From Methylobacterium tarhaniae (lineage in GTDB: Bacteria; Pseudomonadota; Alphaproteobacteria; Rhizobiales; Beijerinckiaceae), in contig NZ_LABZ01000101.1 of the NCBI RefSeq assembly GCF_001043955.1, positions 1 through 46,310 of the forward strand: a DNA stretch of 46,310 nt, given 5' to 3'. Both the position numbers and the translations under genes were made by a program. This document shows positions 17,492-25,231 of the stretch, one piece after another (position 1 is the first letter of the stretch; the number at the start of each line of letters is the position of its first letter). The notes beneath the pieces were generated by a model. The model saw only the letters and a program-made list of their open reading frames with translations. It made no database searches and had not been told where the DNA came from.

Positions 17492-19762
17492 GTGCCGATG
17501 GTCGCGACCGCCCCCGACGACGAGACGCTGCCGCAATACCACATCGAGGCCCAGACCTCCCTCGTGGAGCGCCAGTTGCGCTCGCTCAAGCACGGCGATG
17601 CCTTCGCGGTGCTCGACAGCTACGGCGATATCGGCGTCTTCCCGGGCCCCGAGGGCCTGTATTTCCAGGATACCCGCTTCCTGTCGCGCCTGGAGCTGAC
17701 CGTCGAGGGCCAGCGGCCGATGCTGCTCGGCTCGGTGGTGCAGGACGACAACGGCGCCCTCTCGGTCGACCTGACGACGCCGGACATCCGGTTGGACGCC
17801 GGCGACGAAACCAGCATCCCGCGCGAGATCATCGCGCTCGAGCGAACGAAATTCCTCTTCCGCGGCACCTGCTACGACCGCATCGGCCTGCGCAACTACG
17901 ACACCAAGCCGCGCCACCTGCGCGTCAGCTTGAGCTTCGACGCCGACTTTCGCGATTTGTTCGAGGTGCGCGGCAGCGACCGGGCCCGTCGCGGCAAGCG
18001 CAGCGTCGAGGTGACGGCCGAGAACGAGGTGACCTATCGCTACGACGGGCTCGACCGGCGCCTGCGCACCACCCGCCTGCGCTTCGGCCCCAAGCCGGCC
18101 CGGCTCGAAGCGCACAAGGCCGAGTTCGAGGTGAAGCTCGCCCCCGGCGGGCGGGCCTCGATCTTCGTGCGGGCGATCTGCGACACGGTCGATCACGGCC
18201 GCGACGGTGCGGCGGTGGTCGGCAGCGCCCTCCCCTTCACCCACGCGGCCTATCCGAGCCCGCGCCGCGAGGACGGCCACTCGAAGGGCGAGGGCATGAC
18301 CTTCGCCCTCGCCTATCGCGACGCGCGCCGCGACCTGCGCAAGGCCACCGCCAACATCACCACCATCGAGAGCTCGAACGACCAGTTCAACGAGGCCGCC
18401 TGCCGCTCGACGGCCGACCTCTACATGCTGCTCAGCCGCACGCCGAACGGCGTCTACCCCTATGCGGGCATCCCCTGGTACAGCACGGTGTTCGGCCGCG
18501 ACGGCATCATCACCGCCATGATGACGCTGTGGATCGATCCCGAGATCGCCAAGGGCGTCCTGCGCCATCTCGCGGCGACGCAGGCGACCACCGTCGATCC
18601 CGCCGCCGACGCCCAGCCCGGCAAGGTCCTGCACGAGACCCGCAACGGCGAGATGGCGATCCTCGGCGAGGTGCCGTTCCGCCTCTATTACGGCACGATC
18701 GACGCCACGCCGCTCTTCGTGATGCTGGCCGGTCAATACTACGAGCAGACCGGCGACCTAGCGACCATCAAGGCGATCTGGCCGAACCTCCTGGCGGCGC
18801 TCAACTGGATCGACGAGTACGGCGACCGGGACGGCGACGGCTTCGTCGAATATGCCCGCGAGACCGAGAAGGGCCTGGCCAACCAGGGTTGGAAGGACAG
18901 CCACGATTCGATCTTCCACGCCGACGGCCGGATGGCGCAGGGGCCGATCGCGCTGTGCGAGGTGCAGGGCTACGTCTACGCCGCCAAGAAGGGCGCCTCG
19001 AAGCTCGCCGCGCTCATGGGCGACGAGAGGCTCTCTGACCGCCTGAAGGACGAGGCCGAGCGGCTGCGCCAGGCCTTCGACGAGAAGTTCTATCTGCCCG
19101 AGATCGGCACCTACGCCATCGCCCTCGACGGCCAGAAGCGGCCTTGTGCCGTGCGCTCCTCCAATGCCGGGCACGCGCTGTTCACCGGCATCGCCTATCC
19201 GGAGCGGGCCGAGAGCGTCGCCGCGGCGCTGATGTCGAAGGACGGGTTCAACGGCTGGGGCGTGCGCACGATCGCCAGCGGCGAGGCGCGCTACAACCCG
19301 ATGTCGTACCACAACGGCTCGATCTGGCCGCACGACAACGCCCTGATCGCGCTCGGGCTCGCCCGCTACGGCCTGAAGGCGGAGGCCGCGCGGGTGTTCG
19401 AGGGCCAGCACGGCGCCTCGCTCTACCAGGAGGGGCGACGGCTGCCGGAGCTGTTCTGCGGCTTCATCCAGCGCAAGCAGCGCGGCCCGACCAATTACCC
19501 GGTGGCGTGCAGCCCGCAGGCCTGGGCGGCGGCGGCGCCCTTCGCGTTCCTGGCCGCCTGCCTCGGGCTCGAACTGCGCCACGACCGCAACCGGATCCGC
19601 TTCCGCGATCCGATCCTGCCGGCCTTCCTCGACGACGTGCTGATCCGCAACCTGAAGCTCGGTGACAGCCACGTCGACCTGCTGATCCACCGCCACGGCA
19701 GCGACGTCACCGTCAACGTGGTGCGCCGGACCGGCGACGCGCAGGTCGTGCTGCTGAAGTAG
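17492..19762 (+). CDS. Amylo-alpha-1,6-glucosidase / glycogen-debranching family protein
   Basis: With GTG 17492 (AGGAG 7 bases upstream) the protein has 756 residues, beginning VPMVATAPDDETLPQYHIEA; ATG 17498 is a close alternative. The N-terminal beta-sandwich domain of bacterial debranching-type proteins contains GDAFAVLDSYGDIG, GPEGLYFQDTRFLSRLEL and RTKFLFRGT-like segments. The C-terminal (alpha/alpha)6 barrel begins near ACRSTADLYMLLSRTPNG and has YAGIPWYSTVFGRDGIITAM, the family signature, and SYHNGSIWPHDNALIALGL. Such enzymes split alpha-1,6 branches or act on related glucosides in the cytoplasm. Function by sequence alone is uncertain, and no glycogen genes are in the window. Confidence 0.85.
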   Translation: MPMVATAPDDETLPQYHIEAQTSLVERQLRSLKHGDAFAVLDSYGDIGVFPGPEGLYFQDTRFLSRLELTVEGQRPMLLGSVVQDDNGALSVDLTTPDIRLDAGDETSIPREIIALERTKFLFRGTCYDRIGLRNYDTKPRHLRVSLSFDADFRDLFEVRGSDRARRGKRSVEVTAENEVTYRYDGLDRRLRTTRLRFGPKPARLEAHKAEFEVKLAPGGRASIFVRAICDTVDHGRDGAAVVGSALPFTHAAYPSPRREDGHSKGEGMTFALAYRDARRDLRKATANITTIESSNDQFNEAACRSTADLYMLLSRTPNGVYPYAGIPWYSTVFGRDGIITAMMTLWIDPEIAKGVLRHLAATQATTVDPAADAQPGKVLHETRNGEMAILGEVPFRLYYGTIDATPLFVMLAGQYYEQTGDLATIKAIWPNLLAALNWIDEYGDRDGDGFVEYARETEKGLANQGWKDSHDSIFHADGRMAQGPIALCEVQGYVYAAKKGASKLAALMGDERLSDRLKDEAERLRQAFDEKFYLPEIGTYAIALDGQKRPCAVRSSNAGHALFTGIAYPERAESVAAALMSKDGFNGWGVRTIASGEARYNPMSYHNGSIWPHDNALIALGLARYGLKAEAARVFEGQHGASLYQEGRRLPELFCGFIQRKQRGPTNYPVACSPQAWAAAAPFAFLAACLGLELRHDRNRIRFRDPILPAFLDDVLIRNLKLGDSHVDLLIHRHGSDVTVNVVRRTGDAQVVLLK

Positions 19763-19771
19763 GCAAGCGAT

Positions 19772-19792
19772 GGGCCGGGACATGCCCGGCCC
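19772..19792 (+). terminator. Terminator hairpin after the debranching-type gene
   Basis: GGGCCGGG (19772-19779) and CCCGGCCC (19785-19792) form a perfect 8-bp stem 9 bp after the stop codon, with a weak T-tract (TTCGATGCT). It lies between convergent genes and could serve infC as well. Confidence 0.5.
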
Positions 19793-19875
19793 TTCGATGC
19801 TCCCCGCGCGGGTTTCGGTGAAGCCCGCGCCCGGAGCGCTCCGTGATCCTCTACCTGCTCCGCACGGAGGGGAAG

Positions 19876-19914
19876 CCGTGCTTCAGCGCGGTCAGGCGCC
19901 GTGCTTCAGCGCGG
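19876..19914. repeat. 16-bp direct repeat at the 3' end of infC
   Basis: CCGTGCTTCAGCGCGG occurs at 19876-19891 and again at 19899-19914 (period 23). The second copy contains the infC stop codon, so the first looks like a small duplication of the gene end. Confidence 0.7.
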
Positions 19915-20448
19915 CGCCAGGATCATGATCATCTGGCGGCCTTCGAGCTGCGGCTCGCTCTCCACCTTGGCGACTTCCTGCGTCTCGGCCTTGACGCGCT
20001 CGAGCAGGCGCAGGCCCAGATCCTGGTGCGCCATCTCGCGGCCGCGGAAGCGCAGGGTCACCTTGACCTTGTCGCCTTCCTCGAAGAACCGCTGCACGGC
20101 CTTCATCTTGACTTCGTAGTCGTGCTTGTCGATGCCGGGACGGAGCTTGATCTCCTTGACCTCGACGGTCTTCTGCCGCTTGCGCGCCTCAGCCTGCTTC
20201 TTCTGCTCGTTGAAGCGGAAGCGGCCGTAGTCGAGAAGCTTGCAGACCGGAGGCACGGAGTTCGGCGCGATCTCGACGAGGTCGAGGCCCGCTTCCTCGG
20301 CGACCTGAAGCGCTTCGAAGAAGCCCATGACACCGCGGTTCTGGCCGGTATCGTCGATGAGCTGAACCTCGCGGACGCCGCGGATGTCCCGGTTGGCGCG
20401 CGGCCCGTCTTTCTGCGGGGCCGGCATGGCTCTCATAGGTCTGCGAAT
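19906..20448 (-). CDS. infC: Translation initiation factor IF-3 (probable ATT start)
   Basis: The protein contains [40 protein letters not shown], the linker [20 protein letters not shown] and [17 protein letters not shown], covering both IF-3 domains. The chosen start is ATT at 20448, giving 180 residues ([14 protein letters not shown]...). A GAGGAG sits nine bases before it, whereas it is 21 bases from the first nearby ATG (20436). Non-AUG starts are known in infC, where IF-3 itself discriminates against them and so limits its own synthesis. The frame is open further upstream to 20523 without a ribosome-binding site. rpmI and rplT, often cotranscribed, are not adjacent here. Confidence 0.93.
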   Translation of the reverse strand: MRRPMRAMPAPQKDGPRANRDIRGVREVQLIDDTGQNRGVMGFFEALQVAEEAGLDLVEIAPNSVPPVCKLLDYGRFRFNEQKKQAEARKRQKTVEVKEIKLRPGIDKHDYEVKMKAVQRFFEEGDKVKVTLRFRGREMAHQDLGLRLLERVKAETQEVAKVESEPQLEGRQMIMILAPR

Positions 20449-20574
20449 GGCTTCATTCTCCTCAATCACGTCGTCCGGCGGCAGCCCGCCGACCGGGTCC
20501 CGTCCGGACCGGTCCCGAACCACCGCGCGGGCATACTCGGGTGTACGCTAGCACCTTGGCGAGATCGCCCGTTT

Positions 20575-20580
20575 TGTCAA
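20575..20580 (-). promoter_or_regulatory. Candidate -35 box upstream of infC
   Basis: On the minus strand TTGACA is followed about 20 bases later by GTGCTAGC. The -10 is poor, so the promoter is tentative. The infC leader would be roughly 100 bases. Confidence 0.3.
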
Positions 20581-20692
20581 CTCACGGATGCGGGACTTGG
20601 TTGCTGATTGCCCAAGTGAACATCAGCAGTGGGCGTCAGCCCGGCCGAACGGCCCCAAGCTTCCGCCAAGTCTCGAGACCTGGGGGGCCCAC

Positions 20693-21925
20693 TCACGGAC
20701 CCTCCCCCGCCGCATCCGGGTGGAGCAGCTCGGCATAGACCGCCAGGGTGTCGGCGAGCATCAGCTCGAGGGAGAAATGCGTCTCGACGTGGCGGCGGGC
20801 GCGGCGCACCAGGGCGTCGCGGGCGCTGGCGCCGAGCTGCAGCGCCTCGGCGACGGCGCCGGCGAGCGCCTGCGGGTCCCCGGCCGGAACGCGCCAGCCG
20901 GTGCGCTCGGAGGCCGGCACCTCCGGCGGCGCGAGCACCGTTTCCGGCACGGCACCGAGATCCGACACCACGACCGGCGTGCCGAGGGCCTGGGCCTCGA
21001 CCGCGGAGCGGCCGAAGGCCTCGGGCTCGGTCGAGGGCACCGCCACCACCGAGGCCGCCCGGTAGGCCGCCGGCATGTCGCTGCAATGCCCGACCCGCTT
21101 CACCTGGCCCGCGAGGCCGTGGGCCGCGATCATCGCGTCGATCTCGCGCAGGTAGGCGTTGCGTCCCTGGGGATCGCCCGCCAGCACCACGGTGAACTCG
21201 GCGAGGCCCTGGGCCCGCAGGGCGGCCGCCGCCTCGATCAGCACGCGGTGGCCCTTCCAGGGGGTGAGGCGGGCGGCGAGAAGAACCACCCGCTCGTGCG
21301 GGGCGACACCCCAGGCCCGGCGCAGGGCCTCGACCCGCTGCGGTGCGACCTGGCCCGGCGCGAAGGCGGCGAGATCGGTGCCGCGATGGATCACCCGCAC
21401 CCGGTCCCCTGCAACCTGCGGGTGCAGCCGCCGGATCGCATCCGCGGTGAAGTGCGAATTGGCGATCACCACGTCGCCGCGGGCCATCACCGAGTTGTAG
21501 AGGAGCTTGGCCGGCGAGCGGCCGGAATAGCTGCCGTGATAGGTGGTGACGAAGGGGATGCGCAGCCGCCGCGCCGCGCCCAGGGCCACCCAGGCCGGGG
21601 CGCGGGACCGGGCATGGATCAGGTCGACCCGCTCCGACCGGCAGATCCGCGCCAGGCGCCCGACATTGAGCGCCATGACGAAGGGGTTCTTGGCCCGCGC
21701 GGGGAACGGCACCCAGGCGCCGCCCTTGGCCTGCAACTCGCCGACGAGGCGCCCGCCCTCGGTCGCGACGAGCGCCCGGGCGCCTGCGGCGGCCAGCGCC
21801 GCCGCCACATCGACGGCGGTCCGCTCGGCGCCGCCGGCGTCGAGCTCCGGGATGATCTGCAGCACGGTGCGGCCGGCCAGTGGGTGGCTCGCGACCGGGA
21901 ACGGCGTGGCCTGGCTCGACGGCAT
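20693..21925 (-). CDS. Glycosyltransferase family 4
   Basis: A 410-residue GT-B enzyme from ATG 21925 (MPSSQATPFPVASHPLAGRT), preceded by GGAG; a TTG five codons upstream is less likely. The N-terminal domain begins VLQIIPELDAGGAERTAVDV, a typical GT4 start, with DLIHARSRAPAWVALGAARR. The C-terminal nucleotide-sugar domain has LLAARLTPWKGHRVLIEAAA and the EX7E motif EAFGRSAVE, then LGTPVVVSDLGAVPE. It probably acts on a lipid-linked or surface glycan on the cytoplasmic face of the membrane. It is 244 bp downstream of infC on the same strand side but upstream of it in transcription, and it may be a single-gene unit. It differs clearly from the family 4 protein at 16 kb. Confidence 0.9.
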   Translation of the reverse strand: MPSSQATPFPVASHPLAGRTVLQIIPELDAGGAERTAVDVAAALAAAGARALVATEGGRLVGELQAKGGAWVPFPARAKNPFVMALNVGRLARICRSERVDLIHARSRAPAWVALGAARRLRIPFVTTYHGSYSGRSPAKLLYNSVMARGDVVIANSHFTADAIRRLHPQVAGDRVRVIHRGTDLAAFAPGQVAPQRVEALRRAWGVAPHERVVLLAARLTPWKGHRVLIEAAAALRAQGLAEFTVVLAGDPQGRNAYLREIDAMIAAHGLAGQVKRVGHCSDMPAAYRAASVVAVPSTEPEAFGRSAVEAQALGTPVVVSDLGAVPETVLAPPEVPASERTGWRVPAGDPQALAGAVAEALQLGASARDALVRRARRHVETHFSLELMLADTLAVYAELLHPDAAGEGP

Positions 21926-22187
21926 GGGACTCCGGGTCAAGGTCAGGGTTCTGATCGCAGCACTCGCGGTATGACGGTGCCCGCTCCGCGCAGGAATCGA
22001 CGAAGGACCGGCTGCATGCCGGCCGGATCTCGCATATGGCCGCCGGCCGTCCCCGGTGTAGAAGCCGGCCGTCGCGGTCCGCTCACGGACGATGCATCAA
22101 GGTCGCTCGGCCTTGTTGCGGATCGGTAAACCTTGGGCGCCGGCCGACGGCGACCAGGGTTGCACAGGGAATAACGGGGATAACGTC

Positions 22188-22961
22188 ATGCAAGAGCCAG
22201 GAACAGAGCCGGCACGTTCACCCGCGACGATGCTGCCCGTGCGGGGGCGCCGCCTCGCCACCCTGGCGCGGCCGGGCGCCGGGCCGCCGGTGGTCTGGCT
22301 CGGCGGCTTCCGGTCGGACATGCGCGCCACCAAGGCGGAGGCCCTGGATGCCTGGGCGGCGCGGGCGGGCCGCGCCTTCGTGCGCTTCGACTATACGGGC
22401 CACGGCGAATCGGACGGCACCTTCGCCGATTGCACGATCTCGGACTGGCTCGCCGACGCCGAAGGCGTGATCGCCGCCCTGGCGCCGGAGCGCCCGATCC
22501 TGGTCGGCTCCTCGATGGGCGGCTGGATCGCGCTTCTGGCGGCGGCGAGGGTCCGGCCCGCCGGTCTCGTGCTGATCGCGCCGGCGACGGATTTCACCGA
22601 GGCGCTGATGTGGGAGCAGTTCCCGGAGGAGATCCGCCGGCAGGTGATGCAGGACGGGGTGTGGCGGCGCGAATCGCAGTACTCGCCCGAGCCGACGCCG
22701 GTGACCCGCGCCCTGATCGAGGACGGGCGGCGCCACCTGATGCTCGGCGGGCCGATCGATCCGGGCTGCCCGGTCCACATCCTGCAGGGGATGGCGGATC
22801 CGGACGTGCCGTGGCCGCACGCCATGAGGCTGGTCGAGCGGCTGCCGGAGTCCGGCGTGGTCCTCACCCTCGTCAAGGAGGGCGACCACCGCCTCTCCGG
22901 CCCCGCCGACCTCGACCGCCTGGTGGCGGCGGTCGAGGGGATCGCGCCCGGGGAGGCCTGA
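22188..22961 (+). CDS. Alpha/beta hydrolase
   Basis: ATG 22188, seven bases after GGGGA, gives 257 residues. The fold is clear: the oxyanion segment VVWLGGFRSDM, FDYTGHGESDGTF, the nucleophile elbow VGSSMGGWIAL with the catalytic serine, an acid in LQGMADPDVP and the histidine in EGDHRLSGP. The overall pattern resembles ABHD10-like small serine hydrolases (thioesterase or esterase type). The frame is open upstream to 22092 but without a ribosome-binding site. The gene is convergent with DUF1150 and stands alone. The substrate is not predictable. Confidence 0.88.
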   Translation: MQEPGTEPARSPATMLPVRGRRLATLARPGAGPPVVWLGGFRSDMRATKAEALDAWAARAGRAFVRFDYTGHGESDGTFADCTISDWLADAEGVIAALAPERPILVGSSMGGWIALLAAARVRPAGLVLIAPATDFTEALMWEQFPEEIRRQVMQDGVWRRESQYSPEPTPVTRALIEDGRRHLMLGGPIDPGCPVHILQGMADPDVPWPHAMRLVERLPESGVVLTLVKEGDHRLSGPADLDRLVAAVEGIAPGEA

Positions 22962-22985
22962 GCCTCACGCCGCGGGCGGTCGGCC

Positions 22986-23005
22986 GAGCCTCCCTCCGGA
23001 GGCTC
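22986..23005. terminator. Hairpin between convergent hydrolase and DUF1150 genes
   Basis: GAGCCTCC (22986-22993), loop CTCC and GGAGGCTC (22998-23005) form a perfect 8-bp stem that covers the DUF1150 stop codon. No T-tract follows on either strand. Confidence 0.4.
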
Positions 23006-23255
23006 AGTGCACGCTGACCGCCTGCAGGTCGTGCGCCCAGGCATTGGCGAAGGCGGCGTCGCGGCTGTCGGTGAGCAGGATCGGGGCGCCGCTCGCCGAG
23101 AGCAGGGCGAAGAGATCGAGGCCGGGGGTCAGGTCCGGGGCCTCGGGGAAGAGGCGCTTGACCTCCTCCGAGCGCATGGCGCGGACATAGGCCACGTGGC
23201 CCTCGCCGAGGGCCGCCAGCGCGGTGGGATCCAGGTTCAGGGTGGTGTCGGACAT
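23004..23255 (-). CDS. DUF1150 family protein
   Basis: An 83-residue protein starting MSDTTLNLDPTALAALGEGH (ATG 23255) with VAYVRAMRSEEVKRLFPEA and LFALLSASGAPILLTDSRDA, as in the alphaproteobacterial DUF1150 family. These small proteins are regularly encoded just after a small heat-shock protein gene, as here (90 bp after the Hsp20 gene), and are likely in the same operon. The biochemical role is unknown. Confidence 0.85.
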   Translation of the reverse strand: MSDTTLNLDPTALAALGEGHVAYVRAMRSEEVKRLFPEAPDLTPGLDLFALLSASGAPILLTDSRDAAFANAWAHDLQAVSVH

Positions 23256-23345
23256 GATGCGCCCTCCTCTCACAGGCAGCAGGACGATGATCGGTCCGGG
23301 CCCCGAGGCGGCCCGCCGACCGGTGTGGAAACGATATGGGGACGG

Positions 23346-23780
23346 TCAGTCGGCGTCGCGCGACCCGATGTCGATCCGTCGCACGATGCGCTCCGGTTCG
23401 GGCCGGGCGAGGTCGATCGAGAGCAGCCCGTTCGACAGGTCGGCGCCCAGCACCTCCATGCCGTCGGCCAGCAGGAAGGCGCGCTGGAACTGCCGGGCCG
23501 CGATGCCCCGGTGCAGGAAGGTCCGGCTCTTGTCGTCGGCTTGGCGGCCGCGCACGATGAGTTGGCTCTCCTCCAGGGTCACGTCGAGCTGGTCGCGGGT
23601 GAAGCCGGCCACCGCGAGGGTGATGCGCAGCCTTTCCGGTTCGCGCTCGGTGCGGGGCAGGCGCTCGATGTTGTAGGGCGGGTAGCCGTCATTGGCGGCC
23701 TTGGCGACGCGGTCGAGCGCCTGCTCGATCTCGTCGAAGCCTAGCAGGAACGGATGCCCGAACGGCGAAGGACGCGTCAT
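23346..23780 (-). CDS. Small heat-shock protein (Hsp20/alpha-crystallin family)
   Basis: From ATG 23780 the protein has 144 residues (MTRPSPFGHPFLLGFDEIEQ). An upstream in-frame start at 23834 would add 18 residues, and neither start has a strong ribosome-binding site. NDGYPPYNIERLPRTEREPE leads into the alpha-crystallin domain (RLRITLAVAGFTRDQLDVTL ... LIVRGRQ), with the FLHRGIAARQFQRAFLLAD strand region and the conserved G-LLSIDL-type motif (NGLLSIDLARPEPE). It acts as an ATP-independent holdase against protein aggregation. It is probably transcribed with DUF1150. No ROSE-type RNA thermometer was recognised upstream. Confidence 0.93.
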   Translation of the reverse strand: MTRPSPFGHPFLLGFDEIEQALDRVAKAANDGYPPYNIERLPRTEREPERLRITLAVAGFTRDQLDVTLEESQLIVRGRQADDKSRTFLHRGIAARQFQRAFLLADGMEVLGADLSNGLLSIDLARPEPERIVRRIDIGSRDAD

Positions 23781-23941
23781 GGTGTCGGCGAAGCCCTGTT
23801 GCGGAGGCACTTCGTAGGCTGTCCGGGCCCGCATCCGCAGCGCCCGTCGGGACCGACCGCAACTCCGCCGGTCCGGGACAGGATATGAGGGGCGCGGGCC
23901 GGGGCATCAAGGGGCGGTGCGGCCCTCCAGAGCGGGTGCGC

Positions 23942-24583
23942 TCAGCGCTGCATCGCCCCGGTCAGCCGCTGGCTGATGCGCTCGCGGAGCGCACCGGGCA
24001 GCTCCAGGTCGACGAGGCGCCAGGTCCAGCCGCGCAGGCGCAGGCGCAGGCGGAAGCGGTTCTCGAGCGGCCGGTCGGGCGGGTAGCTCACCACCATGCC
24101 GCGAAAGCCCCGCGGCTCGGACGAGCGGAACAGGGCGAAGAGCTGGCTGAACGTCGAGGCGTGCAGGCCGAGCGCCCCACCGCCCCTCTGGGCCTCGGGC
24201 GCCGCGGCGGCTTCGCCGCCGGGCGCCGCGTCGCGGGCGAGGCCGGCCCGCACCGGCCAGCCGTCGTCGAGGAGGTCGATCAGGGTCGCGGGCGTGACGA
24301 GGGACTCGACCAGCGGACCGGCCAGGGCCCCGCTCGCCTCGGTCAGGATGGTGCGTTCCCGGGGCGACAGGTCGCGGCGGGCCGCGATGGCCTCGACCGC
24401 CGCGGCGTGAGCCTGCCTGGTCAGGGACAGGCGCAGGGTGCGGAAGTTCACCCGCTGCTCCAGGGCCGCCGTGTCGTGCGCCTGCACCGCCTGCGAGATG
24501 CGGTAGAGCGCGACGTAGGGCGATGCGCCGTAGGCGATCCACAGGAGCAGGATCGCCAGGCCCGCGAGCCACCAGCGCGTCAT
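23942..24583 (-). CDS. DUF2939-type membrane-anchored protein
   Basis: A 213-residue protein starting MTRWWLAGLAILLLWIAYGA, a single N-terminal membrane helix that is probably uncleaved. The following SPYVALYRISQAVQAHDTAA and LEQRVNFRTLRLSLTRQAHA fit the DUF2939 pattern. The C-terminal part forms beta strands (WRLVDLELP) and ends in a helix. The body should lie in the periplasm. A low-complexity Gly/Ala insert (DAAPGGEAAAAPEAQRGGGA) splits the domain. It lies 34 bp after rppH and may be the last gene of the long minus-strand transcript. The function is unknown. Confidence 0.75.
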   Translation of the reverse strand: MTRWWLAGLAILLLWIAYGASPYVALYRISQAVQAHDTAALEQRVNFRTLRLSLTRQAHAAAVEAIAARRDLSPRERTILTEASGALAGPLVESLVTPATLIDLLDDGWPVRAGLARDAAPGGEAAAAPEAQRGGGALGLHASTFSQLFALFRSSEPRGFRGMVVSYPPDRPLENRFRLRLRLRGWTWRLVDLELPGALRERISQRLTGAMQR

Positions 24584-24617
24584 GCCGGATCGCCGACGGG
24601 AGAGCGCATGAGGTCGG

Positions 24618-25154
24618 TCACGCCGGACGCGCGAGGTGGGCGAAGGCGGCGATCACCTGCTCGTAGACCGGGCGCTTGAACGGGATGACCAGCTCGGCGA
24701 GGTTGGCCAGGGGTTCCCAGCGCCAGCCGTCGAACTCCGCCTTGTGGGCGCCGCCGCCCGGCCGCAGGATGTCGATCTCGCGATCGTCGCCCTCGAAGGC
24801 GAAGGCGAACCACTTCTGGGTCTGGCCGCGGTAGCGCCCCTTCCAGGGCTTGCCTTCCGCGAAGGTCGGCAGGTCGTAGGAATACCAGCCCGGCGCCTCG
24901 GCGAGGAGGCGCACCGAGGCCGGGGCGACGTTGGTCTCCTCGTAGAGCTCGCGCAGGGCGGCGTCCCGCGGCGCCTCGCCCTCGTCGATGCCGCCCTGCG
25001 GCATCTGCCAGGCATGGGCGCCGAGATCGGCCGATTCGTGCCGCCGGTGGCCGGCGAAGACCAGCCCGTCGCGGTTGAACAGGGCGATGCCGACGCAGGG
25101 GCGATAGGGAAGCTGCGCCAGAGCGGCCTCGGAGGGGCGGTGAAGCGATGCCAT
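24618..25154 (-). CDS. rppH: RNA pyrophosphohydrolase (Nudix)
   Basis: A 178-residue Nudix hydrolase that removes pyrophosphate from the 5' end of mRNA and opens it to RNase E degradation; relatives also split dinucleoside polyphosphates. The N-terminal [20 protein letters not shown] and the Nudix box [20 protein letters not shown] followed by TN match the RppH group. [20 protein letters not shown] is the other conserved RppH segment. ATG 25154 gives [20 protein letters not shown]. It lies 77 bp downstream of the deacetylase gene, an order also seen in other alphaproteobacteria. Confidence 0.93.
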   Translation of the reverse strand: MASLHRPSEAALAQLPYRPCVGIALFNRDGLVFAGHRRHESADLGAHAWQMPQGGIDEGEAPRDAALRELYEETNVAPASVRLLAEAPGWYSYDLPTFAEGKPWKGRYRGQTQKWFAFAFEGDDREIDILRPGGGAHKAEFDGWRWEPLANLAELVIPFKRPVYEQVIAAFAHLARPA

Positions 25155-25168
25155 GGGGCGACCTTAGA

Positions 25169-25210
25169 GCAATTTCCCGTGAAGGGGACTGGAGCGAGCC
25201 AGGAAAATGC
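25169..25210. repeat. Imperfect palindrome resembling a Rhizobiales intergenic repeat
   Basis: GCAATTTCC (25169-25177) and GGAAAATGC (25202-25210) pair at 8 of 9 positions in the gap between rppH and the deacetylase gene. The GAGCAATTTCC...GGAAAATGC arrangement recalls dispersed short repeats of the GAGCATTTTCCG kind common in Rhizobiales. It may be a degenerate copy. Confidence 0.35.
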
Positions 25211-25231
25211 CGCGAGAGCGACGGGGATGTA

